NCBI GenBank assembly: GCA_964035545.1 | Contig: OZ037765.1 | Location: 32,735,004 to 32,799,003, forward strand | Length of the DNA stretch: 64,000 nucleotides | Reading direction: 5' to 3' | Source: Bugula neritina | Lineage: Eukaryota > Bryozoa > Gymnolaemata > Cheilostomatida > Bugulidae | Shown: positions 12,152-25,299 of the stretch, piece by piece | Layout: each line of letters opens with the position of its first letter | How positions within the stretch are numbered: the stretch's first letter is position 1 | Program-made: the position numbers and the translations under genes | Notes under the pieces: model-generated | Seen by the model: only the letters and a program-made list of their open reading frames with translations | Database searches by the model: none | What the model was told of the DNA's origin: nothing

Positions 12152-15100
12152 TCACTTCGCTCTGGCTATGTTAATATCTGATAGTCTTTTCATGAGGGAA
12201 CAAATCAAAGAAGCCTAAAATAAAGACTTAAACTTGTAATACAAACTGCTACCTGATGGAGAGGAACAGCAAGTCTAACGGAACAAGAAAAAAGATTAAA
12301 AACAGTATTCTGTGTGAACACCTAATAAGGATGAAGGCTATCCAGCTGTACACAATAATAGTAGGTTGGTACTCGAGCTAAGTTATAATATACATAACAA
12401 GTGGCTGCGTAAAGAAAAGAGTCGTCACTGAGCGAGCAACCCTTTAGAATCGAATGTAATTCAAAGAAAGACTTGCCAAAATAAAATGGTAATTAGTAAA
12501 AAAAATTAAATAATCCTTTTAAATGTGCAGTTTAACCATGTTTACGCTGTACTGTAATATGCAGTATACACAAGAATTATATAGTTGACACATGAGTCAT
12601 GCACTTGACATATGAGTCATGCACTTGACATATGAGTCCTGCCCTTGACATATGAGTCATGCACTTGACACATGAGTCATGCACTTGACACATGAGTCAT
12701 GCACTTGACACATGAGTCCTGCCCTTGACATATGAGTCATGCACTTGACATATGACAATAAAACACAATATACAATGACAAACATAATCTACAATAAAAT
12801 AAACATATAGCATGTCTACCTGCTTTGTTCTAAACAGCAACAATCTCCCGTTAGACTTAATCTTTACTTCAACTGCAGATTCTTCTTTCTTCTGAACCCA
12901 CTCTATCTGATCAAACTTGAAGCTGTGCTGCATCTGTTTCGTGTCTCTCAATATCGCGTGAAGGCCAAGGTCGTTGATACCAATTATCATGGCTGTGCTC
13001 TTGTTGTTCTACAAAACAGTAAAATGAGTATCGTCACATATTACTCTATATCAGTGATGGGCCAAGTATTAAAATTTATATAATACCTTTAGCTCATATC
13101 GACTCTTTAAAACCAGAGTGAGGCCAATGAGATGTTGTCCACATTAATAAGCAGAATAATGATGTCCCCACAGTAAAGGGAAGGTGAAGGTCAAAAGCGC
13201 CATTGACGTCACTTTACCTTTAACCCTTTGCTTAAAACATAGCCTAGAGTCAGCCCACAGATGTTGAGTAGAGATGGGGGGGTGTATATGACAGCCTACC
13301 TTGCCGATCTGTAGAGCATCAAAGAACGCTGAGCCGTACACGGTGAGGTTCCAGCAGATGAGCAGGAAGTTGTAGTGCATGACCTGCTCCTGCTGGACGT
13401 GTGTGCCGTCTGCAAACACGTCTGCGCTGATCTTCTTGTACTGATTGAATATCTTGTGAACCCAACTGGTCTTGTATCTCAGCTGAGTGAATGGTACGAT
13501 GGCTTGCAGGTTCACGTCGCTAAAGTATACACCACATGAACCTTACATAAGTTATTATCGTTTTTTGGAGTCGTCTTTCTAACAACTAAACTCACAGAAA
13601 AGTCATTAAACAACTGCATTCAATGCTGAAAGTTACCAGGGAAACAATGAATAACTTTTACTGATAAATAATACCTTTAAACCAGAAGGCTTTATTTCAG
13701 ATAGAGTTACTATTACTGTGTTACTATGACAACGTGTTCCCAAGCAATACTAGGAGAGTCAGGTAGATTAGTACATACTTAGAAAGGTGTTGTTTGGCTC
13801 TGCTGGGTTCAAACTCGCCAAGTTTCAGCACCATAAGCATGGCAGCTAGTCTCAGAGCATCTACCTCGTCACACGGGTAGTACGCGTTGATGTAGTTGTG
13901 GTACGCCTCCAAGAATAGCAAGCGGATGGCATTCGGGTTCTTGAGCTAAAACAATTCAAACTTTCTTCAAAAATTATAGATTTTAAAATCTTGACTAAAT
14001 TTACACAAGGAAGCAGCTAATAGTTAATAATATATCAGAGAGAATGTTTTGAGCAATGGCTTAACAAACACAAGGTCAGTAGTTTGAATCCCAGTAAAGG
14101 CCATTGGTAATGTTAGGAAGGTCATAATTGCTCTTTTGCTAGGATAGAAAACCAGTCATAATTGCTCCTGTGCCCTATCTGAATAAGTCTTTAGCCTGCT
14201 TAAAAACCCTTTTCATCGGGGGTTCTCACAGGGATGGCGACTATAAACTTATGTAAGTTACTCTTGACTAAACGTAGACACTAGGATAGTTCACAGGCAT
14301 GCTAGAGGTATGCAGTGGCCCCGTATAGAGCGAACAGAGGAAATATGGAAACAGTAGGTATGGCTAGATCTTTAAGTGCTGTTTCAGCCCTACAGATGTT
14401 GGAAGGCATATAATCTAGAGAAGCAGAAGGCAGACATACAGTGTGCAGCTCGTGATTTACTCCAAGCCTCACATCCCTTCTCCAAACTAGTCTGGGAACT
14501 TCAGTGGTCGGGTCTTTACAGTCGGTGAGGGCCATCACCTGACTGCTCCAATCTCTGAGCTGCTGCATTGGTAAGTGCTCTCTCTTCAACTGCAGTTCTG
14601 TAATGAGTAAATGAAAATGCCTTCTTTACCTTCAAGAAGACACGGCATTCTAATGCAGCCAATAGAAAGCTCATATTCACAAATATCTAATCAACAAATA
14701 GATGGTTCCACAATGTAGAATTATTCAACATTTTAAAGTGAAAGAGAGAGAAAAGCCAAATAATGTCTATTAAACAGCAGCATGAATAATCATATAGACA
14801 TGTAGGAAGTGTCTGCAAGAAGAGACGACTCACGTAAGCTCTTGCTGCATATCCAGATGGTGAAGAAATGTTCATACTGTTTGGGTAGATTGAGTTGCTG
14901 TAAGTAATATGTATGTATATTTAGCATCAGATAACAATCATATCTAGCATCAAATAACAATCATATCTAGTATTATATGACCATTTGGACTATAATATAA
15001 CAGTTCTTATTACAAAACGATATTCACCATCATATAAAAACTATCTTATATAACCATTATATTATCGTTTCTTATCACAAGCTATCAGAGCAGATAGAAA

Positions 15101-18100
15101 GTTTACAAAGAACATCATTTTTTTAAATAAATGCGATATAAGATAATATATAGTTAATAGATATAGAGTTAATAGATATACAGTTAATAGATATAGAGTT
15201 AATACTACAAGGAAGCTGTACCTTCATCATCTGCTGGTGAAGCTGAATAACTGTGGTGCTGGTGTTGGAGACGAGGTTTAGAGTCTTATAGGAGTTATCA
15301 TTGTCCATAAGGTAGACGTGTATGATTGGATACTAGAAATATAACAGATCATGTGATTGGATAATCTTGATAAGCAACAGAACTGATTGGATAATGTAAG
15401 AGTAGATTCCATTGGTCATTCTAATTACAATAGACTATACATGATCTTTTTTCAATCACAGCTGATTTAAGTAGGAGTTAGATTTAAATATGAATTAAAA
15501 GCGATAGTCTACATTTATCCACCAACTGATCATTTCTTGTATGTTATCTCACTTGTTGCTTACGTAAACTGATAGCAACTTACGGGCTTGTCCATGGCTG
15601 CTTTCAGGATTTCCTTACACTTCACAAACTTAGGCTGAGTTGAATGTTCACACAGAGATAGGGCTACCTGCTTCTTGCTATCTAGAGCATTCTATAAAAG
15701 GAGACAACTCTGATAAAATAATACACCAACTTATCAATTATTTAAAATGATGACAATGATATCAGCTGCTTGCTACCTTAGTACTGTATTAGCACAAAAT
15801 TTCAAATAGGAATACTAAAAAAGAACTTAAGTATTTCACTTAGCTCAACACTGGTGCACCTCTATTGACTTAGAAAATATACTAACTGGTACACCTCTAT
15901 CAGCTCAACAGATATACTAACTCTATCAGCTCACAAAGTACATAGACTGGTACACCTCTACTCACTCACAGAACACACTAACTGGCACATCTCTACTCAC
16001 TCACAGAACACACTAACTGGCACACCTCTACTCACTCACAGAACACACTAACTGGCACACCTCTACTCACTCACAGAACACACTAACTGGCACACCTCTA
16101 CTCACCACGTCTATGGTGTCTAGACTCAGTAAATACTCCACAACATATCTCTGGCCGTTCAGAGCTGCGTGATGCAACGGAGTCCAGCAGTCCACATCTG
16201 TGACAACGTTTGGGGAGCAGCCGCCAGTAGTAATGAGCACTTTACACGCCTCTACTCTGCCAAACCTGTTGGATGGTATATTATGGCTGTGTATTCTTAC
16301 AGCATTACCTCCTGACTGCTAACTTAACTCTCATTCATATCTGCTGTCAACACATACTTCTAGAGAGGAAGTACCAGAGTAGAAAAACACGACACACAAA
16401 TTCATTTCAATAGAAACAGACTTTCTTATCACTCTTTGAGTGACTCCTCAAAATATACCAGAGTAGGTGAAGAGGCCCGAGATAAACAAGATATCTAGTT
16501 AGTATGTTGGCATGGAAGTGTTATATATAAAATGTATTGAGGTAGAATTGAATGCTTTTTAAACTCAACCGGCCAATTAACATGGAGCATTGGAGCATTA
16601 CACACAGTAAACCTTGGTCATGTGATCAATATCTTATACGGCAATTTGTGTGCTTACAATGCTTTCGCATTCATTTTGCTGAGCTAAACCGAGATTACTT
16701 TTCTAGCTTATAACCTATCATGAAGCAAGTGAAGCTAGTCTTTTACTGGACAAAAACTACAGCCAAAAATAAAAGACAACTGAAATTAGAATAACCAATA
16801 TACATTATTATAATCCAACAAGACATATATGACAAGTAAGCTAATCAACATTGAGCAAGGTGAGTATAAACTGACCAGGCTGCGTAGTGTATGGGAAGCC
16901 ATGAGTATGGGTCTCGTTGACTAGCTGAGTATCCTAACTTTATGTGAGTGGTTAGTTGGCGGGCGTCTCCTTCGTATGCCAACTTATGTAGTGGGTACTC
17001 ATCAGCTAGCAGTCTGCATACAACACAACGTGAATAGGAGATTAAGTGGAGTTACTAACTGAACTGACGGAGTGATGGCCAAATTTACAGCTGAGCTTTA
17101 TTAAAACTTCACTACTACTGTAGTGTAAAGGAAACAGTGGAAAGAATGCAAAAAAAATTCAAAATGAACGTTTGCAATAGATGAGTCCAATATGACATAG
17201 AGTTAATAGTTATTAGACTAGTAATTAATAAATTATACTAACTAATCACCAGTCACTAGGAGTTTACTAATAACTAAGAAAAATACTAATAACTAAAAAT
17301 ACTAATAAATACAAACCTGTAATAAATTAATAAGTAGTAACTAATAACCAATAGCTAAAAGCCAAAAACTAATAGCTAGTAATAGTGATTAGTAACTAAC
17401 AACTATTACATAAGATATAGTGACTAATAACTAATGACCAAGAACTAGTTATTAGTATCTAACAACTAAGGGCTGCTAACTAACTAGTAACTGCCAAGTG
17501 CTCATGAAGACGGGAAGGGGGGGAGACAACTCACCCTGGTTTACTCGCCATACAAGCAGCTGCAAGACGGATCTTAGTGATGTCTGGTTTACCGTAGCCC
17601 CAGTAACTGTTGACAGAGTACGCGTCTACCTGCAGAGGTGAAGTGAGAATGAGAGTTATCAGCCCTATGAGAAACTATTACGTAATATTGTATAGCTGAG
17701 CAGCCAAAACCTACTTACTCTGTGTTTGTACTGGAGTCCTGACCCAAAGAGTGGATTGATCACAACTTTGTCACATTTCTCTATGGCCATCATTTTAGTG
17801 AATGCTTCATTGGCAGTGCATCTGAATACAGATATACGCATAAGTATAGAATACATTTATATAAAGTATAGAATACATTTATATAAAGTATAGAATACAT
17901 TTATATAAAGTATAGAATACATTTATATAAAGTATAGACTACATTTATATAAAGTATAGAATACATTTATATAAAGTATATAATACATTTATATAAAGTA
18001 TATAATAAGTTATTAGCTCAGTGTAGAAACTGAGCAATCCTGGTGTCAGAGTAAATGCTGTGTCATTTTATACACTAAGAAATGCTTTCAAATCTGAAAT

Positions 18101-20167
18101 ACTATACATTAACAGCAAAAAATGACAAAATATGCCAAGTAGAGTATTTACTTAATAAAAATATTAGAACAGGTACTTGTACATTAACAATAATATTGAT
18201 AAGAAGACAACTTCATGGCAAAAAATTGTAATTCAGAATAATTTTTTCCATATGTTTTTATAATGTTGCCACCACTTACATTTTTGCAATGCTTGCTTTT
18301 TTATAACGCAAAAAATGAGTTCCAGACTAAAGCTAATATAAATAATCAAAAAACTGCTAGATCTTTCAAGAGATGATAATTCTCATTAACAAACCCTATA
18401 GGTCCTCCTATTCATACTTCAAATTCCATATACTTTTATTGACAGTTGAAATAAAATTGGCAGGTTTGCTTCAGCCTACAGCCAACTCAACAGACCGGCT
18501 ATGAGAAATGCAACAGCCAGTTTATAGAAGAATGCATAACCATAGCCAGTTTAGTCCTTACCTTTCCGCAAAGTCTTCTGGGAAGGTGTGATCTACATCC
18601 TTAAACACCTTGATGAGAGGTTTATTGCGTGGAATGTAACAGGGGTTATCTACAGACATGACTAGTCTCTCCTCACACGCCTTCCGGAGAAGAGCTTGTA
18701 TGAAGTCCGGCTTGTGCTGATTCTCTGACAGCCAGCTGAAACCCACAGAACCTTAGAGGTCATTGCTCATTCACCAGATATGCTTAGAGCTCAATGCAGT
18801 ACTCACCAAACATTTTAGAGGTTAATGCTGCCTTCACCTAACGAATAAAAACTCGGAGGCTATGATTTTAATTTGATTATTTATGCAGTATTGGGTACTG
18901 CCACAGATTAAGTTTAGTTTTTTGTATGTGATAAGTTGCATTAGTTGCCCATTTCCTTTACTTGAGAAAATTCAGCGAAAGACAGAAACTATTTTACCCA
19001 GTTTAGGCTAATACCATTTTATTCTTTTGAAAACTAGGCATGGGGTATGATTTCTAAACCAGCTAGTAAATTTATTTCTTAGCTGATGCGAATGCCAACA
19101 ACAATTACCGCCTCTTATAACTTTCTTCGCCTACACTCAATTGTTAAAATTAACAAAAAAACTAAAATGCAAACTGAATAAAACTTTAATCATATGTGAC
19201 AGACATTAAATGTTATAAATAACTTAGAAAGGATGCCATGCCCAACATTTGTTAATATTGCAAAGACATACCATTGTAGCCTAGTTAGCATAATTCTAGT
19301 AGGACGGGTGAACACAGTCTGGCCAGCTTTCACAGACTCAAACATGTGATTAAGGTCGTAGAACCCAGGCAATGTTGCTATCTGATCTACTACATGCTGA
19401 TTCAGCTTGTCTACAAATTCATTGAAACACAAAAATAATTTGATTGGTCACAGTCATAGCTATAGTTGCATTTAAAATCATAGTGAGAGTTACAGTTGAG
19501 GTTGTATTACAGTCAGAGTGAGAGTTACTAGATTATAATAAATTTACCCAAATATGGCTAAACAAAAACCTGTTAAAATTAACTGAAAAGTCTAAAGACT
19601 GCCTCAAATAAGATAAAAGCAAAAAACCCTGGATCATATGAACAAGAGACTTAGTAGTTTACAGAAAGAGTTATTTATAGCAACAGATGATGCAGTATTG
19701 ACAGTAGAGAGATAATTATATATAGAGTTTTACCTGCCGAATCAACAATCAGACAGTAGAGAGCAGCTCTGGACACTTCCTTCCTGTTGGTTATTGGCTC
19801 ACCATCGTTGGGAGGAACATAGACAGAGCGTAGAGCTACAAGAAATATCATTACGTCTTAGTGTATTTGCAAAATAATATCAAAACAACGAGAATGGTGA
19901 ATTATTGGAAGGAACTCGTGCCCTGTACTCACCCTGTAGCCCACCTCGATCGGCTCCTGTTAGGAAAAATAGAAAATCAACGACTTTGACCCTAGGGTCT
20001 TCCTGGTAAGGTACGGACACTTGTGGCAGGCCTTTGAGTGGCCTGGATTCGCTGTGAGAGATCTCAAGAAGTAGAATGTCATAGAAATTAGCTTGGAACT
20101 CATTTTTGGGAGGCTTGTGAAACGGTTTGGGTCGAATCACAGCCAGGTATATGTCCACCCCTTCCAT
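12152..20167 (-). CDS. KRIT1: KRIT1 (CCM1) scaffold protein, complete
   Basis: Sixteen coding exons (minus): 19933-20167, 19734-19835, 19272-19410, 18562-18735, 17719-17821, 17535-17629, 16876-17013, 16106-16265, 15584-15691, 15222-15332, 14834-14897, 14440-14597, 13779-13945, 13300-13519, 12820-13008, 12152-12214. They total 2226 nt, 741 aa; human KRIT1 is 736 aa. Domains: Nudix-like N-terminus (YLAVIRPKP at 7-15), NPxY-type motifs, ankyrin repeats (about 286-420; LPIHYAAW, TPLHHAALNG) and a FERM domain (about 420-741; FFTIWICS, WRRDVRLG, YGSAFFDALQIGK). KRIT1 family proteins bind CCM2, ICAP1, Rap1 and HEG at junctions and dampen RhoA/ROCK signalling. NPCY (189-192) and NPLF (239-242) are kept, but the third motif is NSYW (258-261), so one PTB-type site is probably lost. 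The tiny last exon (ASLICSLMKRL) matches the family C-terminus. Very sure of identity. Confidence 0.95.
12564..12758. repeat. 20-bp minisatellite (TTGACATATGAGTCATGCAC)
   Basis: About nine copies of a 20-bp unit, TTGACATATGAGTCATGCAC, differing at C/T and A/C positions. It lies in the last KRIT1 intron. Each unit contains TGAGTCA, the AP-1 consensus core; this is probably coincidence of the unit sequence. Confidence 0.9.
14044..14256 (+). mobile_element. tRNA-derived SINE-like element, copy 1
   Basis: Shares a body with the inverted copy at 23150-23341: GCCATTGGTAATGTTAGGAA, CAGTCATAATTGCTCC, CTATCTGAATAAGTCTTTAG and CAGGGATGGCGACTATAAAC. The 5' part contains AGTTTGAATCCC, which fits a tRNA B box (GGTTCGAATCC). 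The A-box half is degenerate. It sits in the KRIT1 intron between exons 12 and 13. Part of the middle (GGTCATAATTGCTC) appears duplicated. Confidence 0.6.
15838..16104. repeat. 35-bp minisatellite in a KRIT1 intron
   Basis: The unit is about 35 bp (CACTCACAGAACACACTAAC plus TGGCACACCTCTACT). The three or four copies nearest exon 8 are almost identical; those further away are diverged and shorter. The array abuts the splice donor of exon 8 at 16105. Confidence 0.85.
17838..18008. repeat. 22-bp minisatellite (ATTTATATAAAGTATAGAATAC)
   Basis: About seven copies of a 22-bp AT-rich unit (ATTTATATAAAGTATAGAAT plus AC) in the KRIT1 intron next to the exon coding the NPLF motif. Confidence 0.85.
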
Positions 20168-22141
20168 GCTGGCTGTATAGACATTTCATTCAAGTCCTAA
20201 GGATAAACTGAAACACCTGAAAAAGTGAGGCAATATTGCTTAATGAAATATCTTGGTTGTTTTTCATTCATAAACTGATTTTTAATTCTTTTTAGAAAAA
20301 AATGATTACTAATTAGACTTAAGACAAACAATAAATAGTGTGATCACCGACAGCTCATTCAAATTTAACATATAATTTACTTTTAGTCTAGACTCCTTAG
20401 TTAATCTATTATCTAAACAGCTTTACTTTTAGACTTGCAAACTAATACTTAGTAATAGCAATTAGGTTGCTTGCTTAAAAGTTAGTAAATCAATCCAGCA
20501 TTACAAGATTGTCAAGTTTTATACCCAGTGGTTCCATTTGGCTTTACTCTTACAGTTACTCTAACCCTAAAGTCTAAATGAGTAAATCTTCAAGTTTATT
20601 TTACAGTTAATGTTATTACTCTTAACAGTAACTTACAGTTACAGTTCGCATAACTAAAACTAAAAGTAACACTAATTCACTAATTGACTTTAAAAGTAAC
20701 TAAGGCGGTCTAAGCAATTACAACTATTAGTACAAGCATAACCATAGTCAAAATCATAAAAATTATATTCACTTACTTTTAGTGTATATGACTAGATCAA
20801 TCTCAATCTGAATCTCAATCTGGGACTGGTTTTACTTCTACTTCTACAGTTCTAGCTTTATGATGTTTTTTTAAAAAACTTGCTTACGGATAGGCGATAA
20901 GTGATACGATCACGATTGCAGTCACAGTCCAAAACTTTAAAACTAGCTTAAGTTAAAATTATACTAATGTTTACATTTAAAACCCTCGCAAGAATTATAG
21001 TCATACTTGCTATTATATCTCATTATGACTATACTTTCAGTTTTCGCTTTCTTCGCTCCTTCACATTGACTGTAAATTCGAAAGGAAATTCATTAGTAAG
21101 CCCCACCCACAGACACCAAGGGCGAGGTCTATCTTAAACAGAAAGAGTTATCGTCTCACAGCTATCTAAATCGCTAAAGTATAAGTGCTGTTGAACTTAA
21201 ATCCTGCTATATTCAGTGTGGTATATTAAATATACCACACTGGCTATATTCTCTAAAAGAAGTTATAAATTTGGTTTATGATTTCTCACCGCATCCAATT
21301 TTAATTTTTCACGAAACTTCAAAAATGCCAAGAGCCAAGTCCAACCCTAGTAAAATATTAATATAATATAATTACAATTTAAATTAACAGAGACATAGCA
21401 AAAATTGTAAGTAAGTTTAATTACTATGCAATAAAATAATTGTTATGTAAGTATAACTACCAACATTCAATAATAATCGTTGTTGACTAAGTGTTATCTA
21501 ATAACTAATAAGTAATAAGCATAATGAAAATTAGTAAAAGTTAAAGTTAAACTTAAAGTAAAAGTTTAAGTATTTAATTTTAAAGTTAAACTGAACTAAA
21601 ACTACACAAACACATTACTACAAAACTTAAAGTTGAACTGAAAAAGCTAAAAACTAAAAGTACTCATATACTTATAGTGAAGCAGAATTGATTTTAATAC
21701 TTTGTGAACTAAAAATTTAACTGTTTGTGCATATTGATATTCTAATTCAACTTATTGAATTTAATATTATTATTAAAATAAATGTATTATTATATTATGT
21801 TTTTGTTTCAGCTCATCATTTTGGCTAAGCCTAAAGACTCGGTTCAGAATTTTTCAGAGTTCAACTTCAAAGATTATTTGTGTTGAATAGACATGTACTT
21901 GCAGCTTCACTTTCAGCCAGGAGGCAGGGCTATGTTATTGACAGTGAAACAAATTTACTAGTCACCAAATAATAACATAACTTCATGTGTTGGTGATGGC
22001 AGTATGCAAATTCAACACTGCTTTAGATTGTCGAGGCATCTGATATACCAAAGAACTTGAAACTACATATTATTATTAACATTTACATTTTATTACTTTA
22101 ATTTAAAATCCTTAACATACTGATACAGTACATTCAATGAA
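20168..22141. promoter_or_regulatory. Shared head-to-head intergenic region of KRIT1 and TTI2
   Basis: About 2 kb between two divergent start codons, so it must hold both promoters or 5' UTRs. Much of it (20340-21060 and 21470-21700) is cryptically simple sequence built from TAACT, AGTAAC, ACTAAAA and similar words. A 29-bp perfect palindrome lies at 21214-21242. No TATA box can be assigned with confidence. Confidence 0.5.
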
Positions 22142-24560
22142 ATGCGAGGTAGAGACATTGTGAGCAGTACGTGGTATAAAATACCACAGATAGAAAGTGA
22201 AAACAGTAAATCTGTATTTCTAAAGGCGAAAACTACTCTACAAACTGCAGTCAATAACCTCAAGGTCAGCATACCTTCACATACTCAAGAAGATTTGTTA
22301 GACATCATTGTTGTTTTAGCAGTGAACCAACAACTGCAGCCTTGGAATAATGCAGATCTGGTATGTTGTTGTCAGGAGTTATTACCTCAACTATTGGCTC
22401 AGCATGACCTCGAAGCTAGCATGCCGCAAAAACTATTTGAGAAGTATTCCAAGTTATGTCTAGAGATCAATGCATTGATCAGCTCTACATTACGAAGAGA
22501 TCAATGGCAAGATCATGCTATGATGTGCTCGTTGTACACATGGTACTGCAAGGAGTTGTCTTTCCCATTAGTTAGTGAATATTTAGATATTCTGCTACCT
22601 CCCAGCTTGCATCTGGTAGACAGCTATATAGATGAGATGAAAGTGATTGGAGTCGAATGTCTGTCTCATATTATGAAGGAAAGCGGCAAAGCTGAGCTCC
22701 GATGGCACGGCAGGTCGGGCGTTATACTAGACGCCCTACTTAAACTGACTTACTCTAAACACGAACCACTACTAGTAGTTCTTCATCCAACTCTTATACA
22801 GATACTTGAAGTGCTGGATACCGACTCTAACTCAGTGCGAGTAAGTAAGTTTTTTGTCTTCTAAGCTCTGATTTAAACACCAAATTGTTTTTGTAAGAAT
22901 GCAAGTTACATGCATGGTAGTTTGTTAACACATGGTGTATGAGCTAAGATGCATGCTGTAATGAGTGAATTAGCCCAACTATATTGATATCAATCTTGAA
23001 GGATTACATACTATTCACTATCGCTCTACTTAACTTTGTTTACTTCTTGCCTTATGTATTATATATAATATATATTACATATTATACATTGTAGTTTATA
23101 TTGTATATTATATTATTATTATGTGTTGTAAAAGCTCATGCCAGTTCATAGTCGCTATCCCTGAGAGAAATGTTTTTTGCTAGCTCAAGCTAAGTACTAA
23201 GGACTTATTCAGATGGGGCAAGGAGCAATTATGACTGGGTGCTTTTCCTAACATCACCAATGGCTTTTGTCGAATTAAAACCTATGACTTCGTGCTTACT
23301 AGGCAAACGCTCTGACCTCTAGACCACGGCTGCTCCCTTATATTATGTATTATAGATAATATATATTACATTTTAGGCTACTACTATTGTGTTATTACTA
23401 TTGGGCTGCTAACATGTACTGTTTGTCATAAGCTCTGTTAGAAGTTGGTTTGTGTTCCCAGAGCTCACCTGGAGAGAATATCTACAGAAGTTTGTTGAGT
23501 GACATGTACTTAGAAGATAAACTTGCCCTCCGAAGGTCATACGCGTACTCCATGAAGTTGTATATCATGTACATGAAAGGTGACATTGTGAAGCATCTGA
23601 AAGAAACCATGAAGATTGTATTGAATTATTTAGAAGATAGTTGTGGTTCGTCAGAATTGACAAGGTGAGTTCTGACTTGCAACTAATTCTTGTCTTTTAT
23701 TCATGTAGACAAAATTCTTGGAACAAAATATTTTGAAGTTGTCTTCTTTTAAAATATATGTAACTCTGACCTTGGTAGCTATGAAAGAAATAATAACTTC
23801 GATAGTTAATTACCCGATACGTTTGGAAAATTCTGGTTTGAGGTTTTAACGCAAACAAAGCTAAAAAAATATGCCAGTTTTTTCTATAAATTTGACAAAG
23901 TGTGTAAATTCATGAATTTAGATATTTCTCTCAGTCTTGATTACAAATTAAGAGCATAAAATCAAATTTCAATTATGAGTTGTTTAACTGGGGTTTAAAC
24001 TCCTGCAGTACTTATTTGTTTTGTATTGTGAGTTTATGTCTGCCCTTCATGATTTTTTCTTATAACATGTTGCAGTGAAGTTAGTGATGAATATTTGATA
24101 ACATTGCATAATCAGCTCAGCAGTGACCTCATGTTATTACAGGGGACAATAACTCCACGCTATGTAGTTAATTTCACTCGCTGCTACTCCCTCGCCATGC
24201 ATACTTTTGAGGATAGCTGTTATACATGAGCATTTTATTGGCAGGTTGACAATGCTGGAAATACTGAGTATTCTGTTTGAAGCTGCACAGCCTCGAATAG
24301 TGAAGTATTACAGAGAGACGGTCAAGGTTCTTCTGCGGCTAGTGGTGGATACAGCAGTACTCCCCCTTGAGTCTGACACTCGTAACACTATTCTACTCAA
24401 AATTGCTTCGCTGTTGAAACATGTACATAAGAATACTAACAAATTTGTCCTCCCAACGTTAGAGGCACTAACAGGCGCCTTGCCCGAATTTCCAAACCGA
24501 GTTGAGGAAGGAAATCTATTAGTATCGGCCATCATCTTTTTAATATCAGAAATAAAATGA
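22142..24560 (+). CDS. TTI2: TTI2, TELO2-interacting protein 2
   Basis: Three coding exons: 22142-22840, 23462-23664, 24245-24560. Phases match (0, 2) and the total is 1218 nt, 405 aa; human TTI2 is about 508 aa, so the N-terminal part is shorter. All-helical HEAT-like protein. Recognisable family stretches are KVIGVECLSHIMKES and RWHGRSGVILDALL (exon 1), DKLALRRSYAYSMKLYI and VKHLKETMKIVLNYLE (exon 2), and VKVLLRLVVDTAVL (exon 3). TTI2 works with TELO2 and TTI1 as an HSP90 co-chaperone that stabilises the PIKK kinases (mTOR, ATM, ATR, DNA-PKcs, SMG1). The ATG at 22142 is the only good start upstream of the conserved region. It is divergent with KRIT1 and convergent with SNX27. An AATAAA lies 253 bp past the stop. 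Confidence 0.85.
23150..23341 (-). mobile_element. tRNA-derived SINE-like element, copy 2 (inverted)
   Basis: Read on minus, it opens GCCGTGGTCTAGAGGTCAGA (A-box-like), carries GGTTTTAATTCG (B-box-like), then the shared body AAAGCCATTGGTGATGTTAG, CAGTCATAATTGCTCCTTGC and CATCTGAATAAGTCCTTAG. It ends CAGGGATAGCGACTATGAAC. It lies in TTI2 intron 1. Compared with copy 1 it keeps the tRNA-like head better. Confidence 0.65.
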
Positions 24561-25299
24561 AACAAAATTGTTTTCTACTCTGTGCACTGATTTCCTCATT
24601 AGTTGATCTTGCTGAAACTTATTAATGTAAATATAATAGAATAAGGAGGTGATATCTATTGTATGTTATATTCATTAGTCAACATTGCGGTGTTCAATAT
24701 ATAATATTACATTATTATAAGCAATCTAGATCCACATTAATGCGGTAAATCTACCATAATTATTGTAAATGGGTAAAATAAGAAAACAACCAGTTTTGTA
24801 AAGTTGAACATGAATAAATCATAATAATAATTTGTAAAAAAATAACTGCGATAGCCAATTGTAAAGCAATATCTAATAAAACAACAAGTTAGAATGTAGC
24901 CTGGAATATATTGTAAGATGAAGTGCCAACTCGAGTAAAATAAATTACAGTGAATTACGTTTGAACTATAAATATAAAGCTGGTTATACAGGATGTGCTC
25001 TGGCGATTGATATAAGGCTCGGTGAGGGCAATATCGGCATTCTCAGGACTGGCTCGACTACAAAGCACACAAGATAAGGTAGAAGTAACAAATATAATCT
25101 CTTTAATGCTTGAGCATAACTATTTCCAAAAATTGGAAGCTATTGGAAGTTTAGTTCCAATGAAAGAAAAGACAATAATTCTTAAACACCTTTGTGAGAA
25201 AAGGTTAGAATTGGTTAGAAACCAAATCATATGAAAGTAATAGTGGAACAGCTGGATATGACTTGATAGCAGAAATAGGGGCTAATAAAGTTTCTGTAA
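24561..25299. other. Tail-to-tail region of TTI2 and SNX27
   Basis: Contains the TTI2 3' UTR with AATAAA at 24813-24818 and, on minus, the SNX27 3' UTR or an unrecognised last SNX27 exon. A plus-strand open frame at 25022-25234 lacks an ATG (it begins with GTG), follows a stop directly and matches no family I know. I leave it as unassigned. Confidence 0.4.
24813..24818 (+). terminator. Polyadenylation signal AATAAA for TTI2
   Basis: Canonical AATAAA hexamer 253 bp downstream of the TTI2 stop codon, in AT-rich sequence. Confidence 0.45.

Noticed and set aside
12564-12758. Cluster of AP-1-like TGAGTCA sites as an enhancer
   Set aside because: The motif is part of each copy of a minisatellite unit in a terminal intron; nothing else suggests regulation.
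14302-14439. Extension of KRIT1 exon 12 past the GTATGT donor
   Set aside because: The frame stays open, but the residues do not match KRIT1, while splicing at 14439/14440 to the exon ending 13945 restores the family sequence.
25022-25234. 70-residue plus-strand frame between TTI2 and SNX27
   Set aside because: It has no ATG, starts directly after stops, has no clear splice borders and matches no family I recognise. It may be a remnant, but I cannot support a gene.
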